Assembly: GCF_900101825.1 (NCBI RefSeq)
Contig: NZ_FNAG01000007.1
Span: 100,468 to 164,467, forward strand
Direction of reading: 5' to 3'
Source: Aquimonas voraii
GTDB taxonomy: Bacteria; Pseudomonadota; Gammaproteobacteria; Xanthomonadales; Xanthomonadaceae
DNA length: 64,000 nucleotides
The notes beneath the pieces were generated by a model that saw only the letters and a program-made list of their open reading frames with translations, did not search any database and was not told the origin of the DNA. The position numbers and the translations under genes are program-made. Positions 1 to 8,963 of the stretch are shown here, in pieces. The number at the start of each line of letters is the position of its first letter. Position 1 is the first letter of the stretch.

Positions 1-169
1 ATGGCGCGCCCGAAACTCTGCACAGGCAGAGGGATGAAGCGCGAAGCCTCAAAGCGGCTCGCGATGAAAAGCCCAGATCATAAGGACGCCAATGGGGAGG
101 ACACGCACGGAATGAGGCGATGGCAGCGCGCAGCGCAGGACGCGGTCGACGGCCCCGCGTGACAGCGAA
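1..169. other. Left edge, no supportable gene
   Basis: I see no convincing gene here. Short open frames exist on both strands, but they have GC-driven Arg/Ala-rich composition and no ribosome-binding site. The stretch probably holds the 3' untranslated region of the small minus-strand gene that follows, plus sequence belonging to whatever lies further left. Confidence 0.5.
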
Positions 170-388
170 TCAACGCACGCTGGCGCTGGCGCCCGCCGAA
201 GACGAAAGCCCGCGCGGCGCGACGGGCGCATGCAGGGCCAACTGCAGGGCCAGGCTTAGCAGACCCAGCAGCAGGAAGAACGAGACCAGGGTCCGCCGCA
301 GACGCAGTACGTTGCGCGCGGGATGCACGCCGGTCAGCCAGAACGCGCCGCCTGCCAGCAGCAGGAAGGCGAAGCAGAGAATCAGCAT
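170..388 (-). CDS. Small two-helix membrane protein, unknown function
   Basis: A 72-residue protein with two hydrophobic segments, roughly residues 2-20 and 34-54, joined by a basic loop (RNVLRLRR). It is therefore likely a small inner-membrane protein. A perfect AGGAGGT Shine-Dalgarno sequence (positions 394-400, minus strand) sits six bases before the ATG, which is the best evidence that this short gene is real. The C-terminal tail is rich in Ser and Ala. I recognise no family. It lies downstream of, and on the same strand as, the exported protein at 480-1046, about 90 bases away, so the two may be co-transcribed. Confidence 0.6.
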   Translation of the reverse strand: MLILCFAFLLLAGGAFWLTGVHPARNVLRLRRTLVSFFLLLGLLSLALQLALHAPVAPRGLSSSAGASASVR

Positions 389-479
389 CGGACACCTCCT
401 CGAATGGCTTGCTCACATCCTCCGGTCGGAACCGCAGGCGCCGGGCCTGCCTGGCACCTGCGGGGACCGTCCATCGCCG

Positions 480-1046
480 CTAGTCGCGCAGCGGCACATC
501 CCACAGCAGCACGCCATCGCGCAGGCTCAGCAGGTGCTCGCCGGCCTCAACACCAGGGCCCAGGCGCAGGCTGCGCGCGCGCACGCCGCCAACGCCGTCG
601 GCCAGCAGATCAGTCACTTCGCCAACGATGTCGAGGCGCCAGCGGATCTGGCCGCCGTCCATCGCCACTGCCAGCAGCTGGGTGCGGGTCTCCTGCCCTT
701 CCATCTCGCCGCCGCGGGCAAGCGCGAGGTAGAGCAGCTCGCGGTCGTCGACGAGCGCGGTCACCGCGCCTTCGCCGAGACCGAGGATCCAGGCTGTGCG
801 GCCCTGCGCATCAAAAAACCTGAGTTCCACCTCTGGCGGTTGCCGGCTGTCATCGGCCACCAGCCGCTCGCTGACCAGCACGGTGTTGCCGCGGGCGTCC
901 GCCCACAGTCCGCGCGCGCTGAGCTCACCCGAAACAGCCGGCGCCGCCTGCACGTCGGCACTGCCGGACTGCACGGCGCTGACCAGGGCCGCCAGCGTCA
1001 GGGCCAGTACGGCGATCGGCACCAGGGCACGCACGGAGAACGACAT
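480..1046 (-). CDS. Exported hypothetical protein (188 aa)
   Basis: The N-terminus (MSFSVRALVPIAVLALTLAALVS) is a signal peptide or membrane anchor. The remaining ~165 residues alternate short beta-like stretches (VELRFFDAQGRTAWILGLG, TQLLAVAMDGGQIRWRLDI) that resemble blades of a beta-propeller of PQQ/WD type, but the protein is too short for a full propeller. AGGA lies about eight bases before the ATG. It is divergent from the sensor-kinase operon across a 185-bp region containing a TTTGTA direct repeat, so it may be a target of that system. No family recognised. Confidence 0.6.
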   Translation of the reverse strand: MSFSVRALVPIAVLALTLAALVSAVQSGSADVQAAPAVSGELSARGLWADARGNTVLVSERLVADDSRQPPEVELRFFDAQGRTAWILGLGEGAVTALVDDRELLYLALARGGEMEGQETRTQLLAVAMDGGQIRWRLDIVGEVTDLLADGVGGVRARSLRLGPGVEAGEHLLSLRDGVLLWDVPLRD

Positions 1047-1180
1047 CGGCGGTTTCCTCGCAGGGGCGCCGCGGGGCGGCTTTCTGGCCTGTAGGAAACC
1101 ACGTGCCTGCCGCGCATTCAGTCCGCCAAATGTGGCGCCTGCGTAGGCCCGGCCGGGCAGCGCTCCGCATGTGTGCGCAG

Positions 1181-1197
1181 TTTGTACGGGCTTTGTA
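1181..1197. promoter_or_regulatory. Direct repeat TTTGTA-N5-TTTGTA, candidate OmpR-type operator
   Basis: Two identical hexamers (1181-1186 and 1192-1197) are spaced with an 11-bp period in the intergenic region between the divergent exported protein (480-1046) and the kinase gene. OmpR/PhoP-family regulators bind tandem half-sites one helical turn apart. The operon encodes such a regulator (4557-5321), so autoregulation is a reasonable inference. Binding is not shown by sequence alone. Confidence 0.35.
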
Positions 1198-1276
1198 GCG
1201 CCGGCCTCGGCAGCGTCGTCACCGTGCTAGCGTGCGCATCCTCGACAGCACGCCTCCGCCCACCCAACAACACGCC

Positions 1277-2851
1277 GTGTCCAGCCTGTTCGTCCGCCTC
1301 TACGTGGGCCTGATCCTGGCGATGCTGCTGATCGCCGGCGGCGTGGTGGCGACGCTCAGCCTGCTCGAAGCCCAGCGCGCCGCGCGCTACCGCGAGGCCG
1401 TGCTGTCGGCGCCGATGCAGCTGATGGCCGAGGGCGTCGCCCGCCACGCGGGCGAGGAACGGCAGCGCTGGATCGACATCGCTGCACGCCTGCTGACCTC
1501 CGAACTGCGGGTGGAGACCACGCCGCAGCCGCCGAGCGAGCTGGTGGTCGAGCGCATGGGCGAGCAGCAACACCGCGCCCGTCTCGCCCTGCCCGGCAGC
1601 GACAACGAGCAGCTCGTGCTGCTGTTCCAGAACTGGACTGAACAGCAGTGGCGGGCCACGACCTTCCTGCTGCTCAACGAACTGGGCCGTCTGCCGGCTG
1701 GCGAACAGCGTGAGGCCCTGCAGCGGATCGCCGACCGCCTGCCCTACCCGCTGCGCCACCTGGGGCTCGACGAGGTCGATCTCGACCCGCGCCAGCGCGA
1801 GCGCATCGCCGCCGGCGAAGTGGTGATGCAGATCGAATGGCGCGACGGCGGGCGCCCCAGCACACGCTTCTTCGCGCCCTATGGCGAGCGTGGCGACGTG
1901 CTGGCCGTAGGCCCGGTGCCGAGCCTTGGACCGCTGCCGGCCTCGACGGTGCTGATGCTGATCGTGGCGGCCGCATTGGCGTTCTCGGGCGTCGCCGTGT
2001 GGGCCATCCGCACGCTGGAGCGACGGCTGCAGCACATCGACCGCGCACTGGCGCGCTTCGGCGCTTCCGACTTCGAACTCGGCGAGCTGGGCCCAGCCTC
2101 CCCCGATGCCATCGGCCGCCTGGCCCAGACCACCCACCGCATGGCCGGGCGCATCCGCAGCCTGCTTCGATCCCAGCAGGAACTGGTGCAGGGCATCTCG
2201 CACGACCTGCGCACGCCGGTGGCGCGGGTGCGCCTGCGCCTCGAACTGCTGCAGGCCGATGCCAGCCAGCAGGAGCGCATCGCCGGCATCCGCCGCGACC
2301 TCGACGAACTGGAAAGCCTGATCGACGCCGCGATCACGTATTCGCGCCTCGACGAGGGCGGGATTGTGCTCGCCTCGCAGCCCATCGATGTCGCCCAGGA
2401 GCTGCGCGCGGTGGTGCAGGACCAGCGTGTGCTGGCGCGGGACATCGAGCTCTCGACCGATCTGCAGGTGCCGGCGCGGCCGCTTGCCGCCGATCGTGCC
2501 CTGCTCAGGCGGGCGGTGCAGAACCTGCTGGGCAACGCCCTGCGGCATGCGCGCTCGCGCGTCGAGGTTGAACTGCGCGAAGCGGTCAGCGGAATCAGGA
2601 TCGCGATCGAGGACGACGGCCCGGGCGTGCCCGAGAGCCAGCGCGAGCGCATTTTCGAGCCGTTCTCACGACTGGACGAGAGCCGCAGCAAGGCCTCCGG
2701 GGGTTACGGGCTCGGGCTGGCGATCGTCCGCCGGATCGCCGAGCGGCACGGCGGCCGGATCGCCTGCGGCGCTGCCCGTCTCGGCGGGGCCCGCTTCGAG
2801 CTGGAGCTGCCCTGGGGGATCGCCAGCGCCCACTCGCCTGCACATCCATGA
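1277..2851 (+). CDS. Sensor histidine kinase, RstB/EnvZ-like
   Basis: Inner-membrane two-component kinase of 524 residues. A short cytoplasmic N-terminus (VSSLFVRLY) is followed by a first membrane helix (about residues 8-30) and a periplasmic sensor domain of ~200 residues. A second helix (STVLMLIVAAALAFSGVAVW) leads into a HAMP linker. The H-box HDLRTPVARVRL carries phospho-His309. The N-box NLLGNALRHA, G1 box DDGPGVP and G2 box GYGLGLAIV form the ATPase domain. I chose GTG 1277; an in-frame GTG at 1232 would add 15 residues with little hydrophobic character. Neither has a clear Shine-Dalgarno. The presumed partner regulator is the last gene of the same operon (4557-5321), an unusual split order with two envelope-protein genes in between. 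Confidence 0.9.
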   Translation: MSSLFVRLYVGLILAMLLIAGGVVATLSLLEAQRAARYREAVLSAPMQLMAEGVARHAGEERQRWIDIAARLLTSELRVETTPQPPSELVVERMGEQQHRARLALPGSDNEQLVLLFQNWTEQQWRATTFLLLNELGRLPAGEQREALQRIADRLPYPLRHLGLDEVDLDPRQRERIAAGEVVMQIEWRDGGRPSTRFFAPYGERGDVLAVGPVPSLGPLPASTVLMLIVAAALAFSGVAVWAIRTLERRLQHIDRALARFGASDFELGELGPASPDAIGRLAQTTHRMAGRIRSLLRSQQELVQGISHDLRTPVARVRLRLELLQADASQQERIAGIRRDLDELESLIDAAITYSRLDEGGIVLASQPIDVAQELRAVVQDQRVLARDIELSTDLQVPARPLAADRALLRRAVQNLLGNALRHARSRVEVELREAVSGIRIAIEDDGPGVPESQRERIFEPFSRLDESRSKASGGYGLGLAIVRRIAERHGGRIACGAARLGGARFELELPWGIASAHSPAHP

Positions 2852-2870
2852 ACAGCTACACTCGCGCGCT

Positions 2871-3239
2871 ATGAAGACCCTGCCTCTCGCGCTGTTGGCT
2901 GTCCTGACCTGCCCGGCCCTGGCGTCCGCCCAGGCCGCAGACCCCGCAGCCGACGCCCGCGAAACCACGCCCGACAAGGCCATGGCGCTCGCGACGGTGG
3001 CTGCCAAGCCCGCTGCCGAGGACTGGGGCATCTGGAACCGCGCGCCGCGGCGCGCCGGGCGCGATCCGCTGCTGGCTCTGGGCCAGCGCGAGCGCGCCCC
3101 CACCCCCGAACCGATCGACGCCGCCGCCCGCGGCGATTCCACCTCCGGCACCGCCGGCCGTGGCGACATCGATCTGAATGCCTGGGACAGCGGCCGCATC
3201 GAACTGCCGCCGCCGCCCAAGCCCGATGCTGGCAACTGA
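2871..3239 (+). CDS. Small exported protein in kinase operon
   Basis: A 122-residue protein starting MKTLPLALLAVLTCPALASAQ, a clear signal peptide with cleavage expected near AQA. The mature part is hydrophilic and low-complexity, with a central DWGIWNRAPRRAGRDPLLALGQRE block and a Pro-rich C-terminus (LPPPPKPD). It starts 19 bases after the kinase stop and overlaps the start of the next gene (ATG 3226) by 14 bases, so translational coupling is likely. A periplasmic accessory or partner of the barrel protein is possible. No family recognised. Confidence 0.7.
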   Translation: MKTLPLALLAVLTCPALASAQAADPAADARETTPDKAMALATVAAKPAAEDWGIWNRAPRRAGRDPLLALGQRERAPTPEPIDAAARGDSTSGTAGRGDIDLNAWDSGRIELPPPPKPDAGN

Positions 3240-4557
3240 GCGCGGTCCAAGCCGCCCCTCCCTACCCCACGCCCCCTGGCTGCGCACGCCGCTGCGGGTT
3301 CTGTGTGCCTGCATCTGCCTGCTGGCGCTGGCCGCGCCCGCGCCCGCCGTATCGTTCGACTGCAGCGATGCGGACCGCTGCCTGCAGTCCGCCTTGGAGG
3401 CGCGAGAGCGCGAGGGCGAACAGGCTGCGCTCGCCCGGCTCGACGTCCTGATCGCCACCCACCCACAACGCCTGCGAGCGCGCGCCGAACGTGCGCTGAG
3501 CCTGTACCGCCTGCATCGCATGCAGGAAAGTATCGATGAGATTGACGGTTTGCTCGCCCGCGATCTGCCGCGCAACGTGCGCGCCAACCTGCAGGCTCTG
3601 CGCGACGAAGCCCGCTACCGCCTGACCTCGCGCTCGACCACCCGCTTCGGCCTGCGCGTCGCGCTGGGCCATGACGACAATGTCGCCAGCTTCGCCGACT
3701 TCGATGCCCGTCGCGAAGGCAGCAGCACGGCGATCGGCACAATTGGAGGGCGGCCCGACGAGTACGCCGAGGCCGGCGGCCGCATACGTCTGCGCAGCGT
3801 CGGCGTCGGCCGCTTCAACAGCCGCTTCGACGCCGACCTCAACCTGCGCAACTACCACCGTGAGAACGCATTCGACCTGCAGGACCTGCGCCTGCGCGGC
3901 GGCGTCGAGTGGCGGCCGAGCGGCCTGTTCGGCATGTCGCTGGCGCCCGGCCTGCGCCACCTGCGCCGCGCCGACGATGCCCTGCTGAGCGACGGCAGCC
4001 TAGAGCTGGCGGCAGGCCTGAGCCATGACCCGCTGTCGCTGCGGCTCGGCGTGGAGCGCGCCTGGCGTCGCTACGACAGCTCAGCCTTCAGCGGCCTCGA
4101 TGCCGACCACTGGGCCGGCAGCCTGCGCAGCCAACTGCTGTTCGGCCGCGAGATCCAGTGGTGGGTGGCTCTGGATCTGGAGTACCGCGAAGAGGCCGCG
4201 CGCAACCCGGTGCAGTCGCGCGACCTCAAGCGCTCAAGCCTGCATGCCGGCCGCAGCAGCGAGCACCAGGAGTGGTCGCTGAGCCTCGATGACAGCCGCT
4301 ACCGCTATGGCGGACGCAACCAGCCCCCCTTCGCCTATCTGCCGGGGTTCGCGGTCGCCGACGGCGACCCGCCAAGCCCGGTGGCGGTCGGCGTCGACCG
4401 CTTGATCTATCGCAGCCTGGAAGCACGCTACCGCTACCACCTCGACACGCGCTGGAGCCTGCAGCTGCGACTGCGACGGCAGCTGTCGGCGATTGGCGGC
4501 GTCGAGACCTCCTTGGACCGCACCAGCATCGACATCGGCATCGAATGGAACCGTTGA
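3226..4557 (+). CDS. TPR plus beta-barrel outer-membrane protein, Slam/DUF560-like layout
   Basis: A 443-residue secreted protein. After a signal sequence (LRVLCACICLLALAAPAPAVS), residues ~40-140 form helical repeat units (ALARLDVLIATHPQRLRARAERALSLYRLHRMQESIDEIDGL broken over two TPR-like hairpins). From about residue 150 onward the sequence alternates aromatic and polar residues as in transmembrane beta strands (RFGLRVALGHDDNVASF, FDADLNLRNYHREN, RYRYHLDTRWSLQLRLRRQL), ending ...IDIGIEWNR, a typical barrel C-terminus. The layout recalls surface lipoprotein assembly modifiers and PgaA-type exporters; the exact family is uncertain. ATG 3226 overlaps the previous gene, and its TGA overlaps the regulator's ATG by one base (TGATG). 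Confidence 0.75.
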   Translation: MLATERGPSRPSLPHAPWLRTPLRVLCACICLLALAAPAPAVSFDCSDADRCLQSALEAREREGEQAALARLDVLIATHPQRLRARAERALSLYRLHRMQESIDEIDGLLARDLPRNVRANLQALRDEARYRLTSRSTTRFGLRVALGHDDNVASFADFDARREGSSTAIGTIGGRPDEYAEAGGRIRLRSVGVGRFNSRFDADLNLRNYHRENAFDLQDLRLRGGVEWRPSGLFGMSLAPGLRHLRRADDALLSDGSLELAAGLSHDPLSLRLGVERAWRRYDSSAFSGLDADHWAGSLRSQLLFGREIQWWVALDLEYREEAARNPVQSRDLKRSSLHAGRSSEHQEWSLSLDDSRYRYGGRNQPPFAYLPGFAVADGDPPSPVAVGVDRLIYRSLEARYRYHLDTRWSLQLRLRRQLSAIGGVETSLDRTSIDIGIEWNR

Positions 4558-5321
4558 TGAGCGAATTCGCTGACACCGACAACCCGCGCCTGCTGGTCGT
4601 CGAGGACGACCCCGAACTCGGCAGCCTGCTGCAGGAATACCTGGGCGCGCAGGGCTACAGGGTCGACCTCGAACCGAATGGACGCGCCGCCGTCCAGCGC
4701 ATCCTCGGCGAACCCTATGCGCTGGTGATCCTCGACCTCATGCTGCCGGGCGAAGATGGCTTCGGCATCTGCCGGCAGGTGCGGCCCCACTTCCACGGCC
4801 GCATCCTGATGCTGACCGCGCGCGAGGACAGCATCGACCAGGTGCTGGGCCTGGAGCTGGGCGCCGACGACTACGTGCGCAAGCCGGTCGAACCGCGCGT
4901 GTTGCTGGCGCGGGTGCGCGCCCTGCTGCGGCGGGAACTGGCGGCCGGCAACTCCCTGCCCGGCGCCGCGCCCACCGCCTCGATACAGGCGCCGGCGGTG
5001 CTCAGCGTCAGCGGCATCACCCTCGACGAGGGCGCGCATGAGGTGCGCGTGCACGGCGAGCCGGTCGACCTCACCGAGGCCCAGTTCGGCCTGCTGAGGC
5101 TGTTCCTGAAGAATGCCGGAGTGGTGTTGTCGCGGCAGGAGCTGTTCAGCGGGCTGCGCGGCATCGACTACGACGGCCAGAACCGCGGTATCGATCTGCT
5201 GGTCTCGCAGCTGCGCGCTCGCATCGGCGACGATCCCACCCAGCCGCGCCTGATCAAGACCATCCGCGCCCGCGGTTACCTGTTCGCCCGGCCGGGCGAA
5301 GAGCCGCGCGGCGAGGGCTGA
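4557..5321 (+). CDS. Response regulator, OmpR/RstA family
   Basis: A 254-residue DNA-binding regulator. The N-terminal receiver shows the acidic pair VVEDD, phospho-acceptor Asp60 in VILDLMLPGEDGF, the switch Thr in LMLTARE and Lys in YVRKPVEP. An Ala/Pro linker leads to a winged-helix domain (LTEAQFGLLRLFLKNAGVVLSRQEL ... IDLLVSQLRARIGDD ... IRARGYLF). The ATG at 4557 overlaps the stop of the barrel gene; an in-frame ATG at 4545 would add MEPL and overlap more. It is probably activated by the kinase at 1277-2851 and may act on TTTGTA repeats upstream of the operon. Confidence 0.9.
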   Translation: MSEFADTDNPRLLVVEDDPELGSLLQEYLGAQGYRVDLEPNGRAAVQRILGEPYALVILDLMLPGEDGFGICRQVRPHFHGRILMLTAREDSIDQVLGLELGADDYVRKPVEPRVLLARVRALLRRELAAGNSLPGAAPTASIQAPAVLSVSGITLDEGAHEVRVHGEPVDLTEAQFGLLRLFLKNAGVVLSRQELFSGLRGIDYDGQNRGIDLLVSQLRARIGDDPTQPRLIKTIRARGYLFARPGEEPRGEG

Positions 5322-5337
5322 CGCGGCGCCGAATGGC

Positions 5338-7011
5338 CTACTCGTAGTTGTCGACGGCCTCTTCGTCGCCGAGCGGCTCCTCGGCGCTTTCGACTTCGCT
5401 GCCGATCCGCGCGTCCTCCAGCGCGTCCGCCGGCGCCTCGCCGTTGGCGGGTGGACGCCCGGCGTCCTCCTCGTAGGGCAGCACCGCCTGGCCGGTCTCG
5501 GCCTGGTTGACCGCCCCGGTCTCGCTGGTTTCCTCGCCGAGGTGGAAGATCGCATAGCCCGGCAGCACCACCTGGTTCAGGGCCATGCCGATCACCCGCC
5601 CGGACACGCTGGCGACGATGTCGGTTTCGGCGTTCTCCAGCGGATCGACGATCACCCCGATGCGCTGGCCGCGCTGCACGCGGTCGCCGAGCGCCACGTC
5701 GCTGATCAGCATGCCGCCACGGTTGGCGCGCACCCAGCGAGACTCGTAGAAGATCGCCTGCGGCTCCAGCCACTCCGGGCTGTCGCGCACCATGCCCAGT
5801 TTGTGCAGCAGGGTCAGCACGGCCTGCAGGCCGGCGTCGATCTCGCGCGGCTGCAACTCACCGGGGCCGCCGACCTCGAAGGTGACGGCAGGAATACCGG
5901 CCTGGGTCGCGGCCACCCGCAGCATGCCGCGCGAGCCTGCGCTGTGCAGCACCGGCGTGGCGCCGAAGCCGCGGGTGAACTCAAGCACATGCGGGATGCG
6001 CAGGTCGGCACGCACCTGCGGCAGGTTGATGCGGTCGAAGCTGCCGGTGTGCATATCGACCAGGGCATCGCAGTGGCGCGCCAACTGGTCAAAGAAGCTG
6101 TAGGCGATACGCGAGGCGATGCTGCCGGTCGGGCTGCCCGGGAAGAAACGATTGAGGTCGCGCCGGTCCGGCAGGTAGCGCGAGTTGCGGCTGAAGCCGA
6201 ACAGGTTGACCACCGGCACGCCGACCACCGTGCCTGCCAGCGGGCTGGGCGCGACCTGCGACATCACCCGCCGCACCACTTCGACCCCATTCAACTCGTC
6301 GCCGTGCACGGCGGCGGTGAGGCAGAGCACAGGCCCCTGACGATCGCCGTGGACCACGTCCACCGGCGTGCGCATGTCGCCGCCGGCATAGGTCTGGCTG
6401 GCATTCCAGTACAGACGCGTGCGCGTGCCGGGCGCGACCTCGGCACCGAGCAGACTGAAGGCACGGATCAGCCGCGGGCCGACGAAGTCGCGGCTGTCCG
6501 GGTCGCCGGCGGGCTCGACCGCCGGCGGACCTGCATCCGGCTGCCCCGGCCAGTCGTAGGCCAGGCGTAGCCGGGTGGCCTCATCAAGCTCGGCGCTCTG
6601 GACAGCCTCGTCGGCTTCGTCCGCCGGCGATGTTCCCACTGCGTCCATGCCGGCGCCTGCGGGGCCGTCCGGCGGCGACGGCATGGGCGGACCGACGAAT
6701 TGCGGATGCCCCGGGGTGGCGGCCGCTGCGCCGCCCTCAAGCGCGGGCGGCAAGGCTTCGGGCAGGACCTCGGTCTGCGCCCGCGCATCCTGCTCCAGCG
6801 CAGGCAGCGGCACGGTCTCGCCCCCTTGCGGCGGGTCGACGGCGACCGGATCCGGCCATGGCCCCAGCTCGATCGGCGGCGTGAGCCGCTGCTGCGGAGG
6901 CTCGACCGCCTGGGTCAGGCCAGCGGCCAGCGCGAGCAGCAGGGCGCACCCGCTTCGCCGGCCCGCGGCGAGACCGCGGCGGGCAGCGCGGGATGCCTCA
7001 GCGGGCCGCAT
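5338..7011 (-). CDS. Exported M14-type zinc carboxypeptidase/deacylase (AstE/AspA-like)
   Basis: A 557-residue protein with an N-terminal signal-like helix (GCALLLALAAGLTQAV). A Pro/Ala/Asp-rich spacer of ~150 residues follows, then a succinylglutamate-desuccinylase/aspartoacylase catalytic domain. Zinc ligands read as H236-x-x-E239 (AAVHGDELNG) and H321 (LVDMHTG), with FEVGGPGEL as the likely general-base segment and DRRDLNRFFPG for substrate binding. The C-terminus contains a lipoyl-like beta-sandwich (MLISDVALGDRVQRGQRIG, VSGRVIGMA) common in the family. The true substrate is unknown; an envelope amide or peptide is plausible. It overlaps the last 14 bases of the Zur gene, so it is probably co-transcribed. 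The long spacer is unusual. Confidence 0.75.
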   Translation of the reverse strand: MRPAEASRAARRGLAAGRRSGCALLLALAAGLTQAVEPPQQRLTPPIELGPWPDPVAVDPPQGGETVPLPALEQDARAQTEVLPEALPPALEGGAAAATPGHPQFVGPPMPSPPDGPAGAGMDAVGTSPADEADEAVQSAELDEATRLRLAYDWPGQPDAGPPAVEPAGDPDSRDFVGPRLIRAFSLLGAEVAPGTRTRLYWNASQTYAGGDMRTPVDVVHGDRQGPVLCLTAAVHGDELNGVEVVRRVMSQVAPSPLAGTVVGVPVVNLFGFSRNSRYLPDRRDLNRFFPGSPTGSIASRIAYSFFDQLARHCDALVDMHTGSFDRINLPQVRADLRIPHVLEFTRGFGATPVLHSAGSRGMLRVAATQAGIPAVTFEVGGPGELQPREIDAGLQAVLTLLHKLGMVRDSPEWLEPQAIFYESRWVRANRGGMLISDVALGDRVQRGQRIGVIVDPLENAETDIVASVSGRVIGMALNQVVLPGYAIFHLGEETSETGAVNQAETGQAVLPYEEDAGRPPANGEAPADALEDARIGSEVESAEEPLGDEEAVDNYE

Positions 7012-7504
7012 TCACCGCCCCGCAGTCAGCGCACAGGCCGTGCACTTCGAGCGTCTGCGCGTGCGGCTCGAAGCCGAGTGCGCGCGCCTGCTGCAGCAGC
7101 AGGCGGGTCACCGCCTCGTCTTCCAACTCCACGGTAGCGAGGCAGCGCTTGCAGATCAGGAAGGGCACCGAATGCTGGTGGCGCGGATGGTGGCAGCCGA
7201 CGAAGGCGTTGATCGATTCCAGCTTGTGGATGAAGCCGTTCTCGAGCAGGAAATCGAGCGCGCGGTAAACCGTGGGCGGCGCCACCGGACCGCGCTCGTC
7301 ACGCATCTGCTCCAGCAAGGCGTAGGCCTTGACCGGCTTTTCCGCTTCGGCGATCAGGCGCAGCACCTGCTCACGCAAATGGGTCAGGCGCAGGCCACGC
7401 TCACGGCACACCGACGCCACCTCGGCGAGGTAGGCGGCGGCGTCATGGACATGGCTTTCGGGGTGGCTGCAGGCCTGCTGGCCGGGCGCGTGCGAGTGCG
7501 ACAT
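6998..7504 (-). CDS. zur: Fur-family transcriptional repressor, Zur-like
   Basis: A 168-residue metal-dependent repressor. The winged helix is visible as RLTHLREQVLRLIAEAEKPVKAYALLEQM ... PPTVYRALDFLLENG, split by a turn. The dimerisation half has the regulatory cluster CHHPRHQH and structural Cys pairs ICKRC and LCADCG. The His-rich start (MSHSHAPGQQACSHPESHVHD) and the CxxC arrangement favour zinc-sensing Zur over iron-sensing Fur. It lies 64 bases after gltX on the same strand and overlaps the M14 metallopeptidase gene, a zinc enzyme, which fits a zinc-related transcription unit. The Zur assignment is inference from composition. Confidence 0.8.
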   Translation of the reverse strand: MSHSHAPGQQACSHPESHVHDAAAYLAEVASVCRERGLRLTHLREQVLRLIAEAEKPVKAYALLEQMRDERGPVAPPTVYRALDFLLENGFIHKLESINAFVGCHHPRHQHSVPFLICKRCLATVELEDEAVTRLLLQQARALGFEPHAQTLEVHGLCADCGAVNAAR

Positions 7505-7568
7505 GGGCCGGGATCATAGCACCGCCCCCCAAGGCCTCCGGCCCCGCCGCAGCAGCCCGGCGACAGGC

Positions 7569-8963
7569 TCAGCCGATACGTGCCAGGGCCTCTTCGAGGC
7601 GCTTGAGGGCACCGGCGCGACCCGCCAGGTAAACCGTGTGCTCGATCGAGGGCGAGACCGTGCCGCCGGTGGTGGCAACGCGCAGCGGCTGGGCAACCTT
7701 GCCCATGCCCAACTCCAGTGCGGCGGCGGTGGCCTCCAGCGCGCCGTGCACGGCGGCCGGGCTCCACTCGGCCAGCGCGGCAAAGCGCGCGTGGGCCTCG
7801 CGCAGCACAGCCGCCGCCGGCTTCATGTGCTTCTCGACCGCAGCCTCGTCCCAGGCCTGGATCGGCCGGTACCAGAGCGCCGCGCGCTCGGCCATTTCCT
7901 TCAGGGTCTTGACGCGATCGCGCAGGGCGACCACCACGTCGGCGGGGTTCGGCCCCGAGGCGAGGTCGTAGCCCGCCTGCTCCAGATGCCAGTGCAGGTG
8001 CTTCGCGACCTCGGCCGGATCGTCGGTCTTGAGATAGTGCTGATTCAGCCAGGCCAGCTTGTCGAAATCGAAGCGCGACGCCGCGCGGTTGACGTCGTCG
8101 ATCCGGAACAGGCGGATCATCTCCTCGATCGAGAAGATCTCCTGGTCACCGTGGCTCCAGCCCAGACGCACGATGTAGTTCAGCAGCGCGTGCGGCAGGT
8201 AGCCGTCGTCGCGGTACTGCATCACGCTCACCGCACCATGGCGCTTGCTCAGCTTGGCGCCGTCGGCCCCCAGGATCATCGGCAGGTGCGAGAAGCGCGG
8301 CACCGCCGCACCGAGTGCCTCGTACAGGTTGATCTGGCGCGGGGTGTTGTTGACGTGGTCGTCGCCGCGGATGACGTCGGTGATGCCCATGTCGAGGTCG
8401 TCGATGACCACCGCGAAATTGTAGGTCGGGTAGTCGTCCGAGCGGATCAGGACCAGGTCATCCAGCTCGGTGTTCGACCACTCGATGCGACCCTTCACGC
8501 GGTCGTCGAAGACCACGCTGCCCGCCAGTGGGTTCTTCAGGCGGATGACCCGGTTGGGGTCGTCGCGGCGCGGCAGGTTGAGTTCGCGCGAGCGACCGTC
8601 GTAGCGGGGTTTCTCGCCGCGCTCGGCGGCGGCGGCGCGCATCGCGTCGATTTCCTCGCGGGTCTCATAGGCGTAGTAGGCCTTGCCGGCCTGCACCAGC
8701 TCCGAGGCCACCTGGCGGTAGCGCTCCAGCCGATGGGTCTGGAAGATCGGGCCTTCGTCCGCCTCCAGGCCAAGCCAGCGCATGCCGTCGAGAATCGCGT
8801 CCACGGCCTCCTGGGTGCTGCGTTCGCGATCGGTGTCCTCGATGCGCAGCACGAACTGCCCGCCTTCGTGGCGCGCGGCGAGCCAGCAATAGAGCGCCGT
8901 GCGGGCGCCGCCGATGTGCAGGTAGCCGGTGGGACTGGGAGCGAAGCGGGTGCGACAGGTCAT
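7569..8963 (-). CDS. gltX: Glutamyl-tRNA synthetase
   Basis: A 464-residue class I aminoacyl-tRNA synthetase that charges tRNA-Glu in the cytoplasm; the length matches the bacterial family. The HIGH-like motif is in [19 protein letters not shown] near the N-terminus, and the KMSKS-like motif is KLSKRHGA about halfway along. [13 protein letters not shown] is the characteristic substrate-binding segment. The ATG at 8963 was chosen because family alignment begins with [13 protein letters not shown]; an upstream extension in the same frame is Pro/Arg-rich and unsupported. It heads a minus-strand unit with the Zur-like gene and M14 peptidase. Confidence 0.97.
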   Translation of the reverse strand: MTCRTRFAPSPTGYLHIGGARTALYCWLAARHEGGQFVLRIEDTDRERSTQEAVDAILDGMRWLGLEADEGPIFQTHRLERYRQVASELVQAGKAYYAYETREEIDAMRAAAAERGEKPRYDGRSRELNLPRRDDPNRVIRLKNPLAGSVVFDDRVKGRIEWSNTELDDLVLIRSDDYPTYNFAVVIDDLDMGITDVIRGDDHVNNTPRQINLYEALGAAVPRFSHLPMILGADGAKLSKRHGAVSVMQYRDDGYLPHALLNYIVRLGWSHGDQEIFSIEEMIRLFRIDDVNRAASRFDFDKLAWLNQHYLKTDDPAEVAKHLHWHLEQAGYDLASGPNPADVVVALRDRVKTLKEMAERAALWYRPIQAWDEAAVEKHMKPAAAVLREAHARFAALAEWSPAAVHGALEATAAALELGMGKVAQPLRVATTGGTVSPSIEHTVYLAGRAGALKRLEEALARIG

